Positions 63,867 to 64,000 of a stretch of DNA of 64,000 nt are shown here, piece by piece. Each line of letters begins with the position of its first letter. Position 1 is the first letter of the stretch. The stretch is from contig NW_024735442.1 in assembly GCF_018991925.1 (NCBI RefSeq), positions 1,204,001-1,268,000 on the forward strand, read 5' to 3'. Below the pieces are notes generated by a model. The model made no database searches, was not told the DNA's origin, and was given only the letters and a program-made list of their open reading frames with translations. Both the position numbers and the translations under genes were made by a program. The stretch is from Homarus americanus (taxonomy: Eukaryota; Arthropoda; Malacostraca; Decapoda; Nephropidae).

Positions 63867-64000
63867 GTAAGGTGAATCTTTGTTTGACAACAAATGTCCA
63901 TCCTTTGAAGTCAATTAGGAGCTGCTCACTTTGATTCATTCATTCATACTTTGTTTCTTGTTGATGATGGTACATTTTCTCTGAGAAAGGGTATCAAATT

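Overview
The window looks like arthropod nuclear DNA, most plausibly a decapod crustacean. It is AT-rich and intron-rich, has very long (TA)n tracts, and is packed with Tigger/pogo-type DNA transposons, hAT elements, CR1-like LINEs and LTR fragments. The species call is inference from this repeat style and from animal-type proteins; nothing in the window fixes it. I see no bacterial operon, CRISPR array, rRNA or convincing tRNA.

Three conserved host genes lie on the + strand. (1) The 3' half of poly(ADP-ribose) glycohydrolase (PARG): nine coding exons from 1492 to 12267, with upstream exons outside the window, plus a phase-compatible alternative last exon at 12833-13155. (2) A complete PPWD1 gene (spliceosomal cyclophilin with WD40 repeats), 11 coding exons from 19955 to 36687, 623 codons plus stop. 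(3) The 5' end of a SORL1-like VPS10-domain sorting receptor: signal-peptide exon at 53185-53439 and VPS10 exons from 59322 to 63866, running off the right edge. Exon joins were set by AG/GT(GC) sites and checked for phase codon by codon.

Layout: 1-13155 PARG with MITE insertions in introns; 13156-19954 intergenic, holding a MITE, a GC-rich non-autonomous LTR-element array (16311-18993) and two striking fold-backs (18995-19187, 19294-19412); 19955-36687 PPWD1, whose introns hold MITEs and an antisense, nearly intact Tigger transposon (26954-29556); 37397-53086 a repeat-filled interval with a Tigger 5' piece, a decayed ZMYM1-type hAT gene, two short Tigger derivatives, a solo LTR, a minisatellite, three LINE reverse-transcriptase regions and a hAT element with a perfect 8-bp target duplication; 53185-63866 the SORL1-like gene, whose first intron holds nested Tigger elements and whose fifth intron holds a hAT fragment.

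Most notable: two copies of a short Tigger derivative share one internal-deletion junction that places an ATG in frame with the transposase's C-terminal, PCNA-box-like tail. One copy keeps a 60-codon ORF. The full-length Tigger copy has a canonical QxxIxxFF motif at the matching place, just downstream of a single TAG stop. Independently, the last PARG exon carries an ITDYF motif of the same kind.
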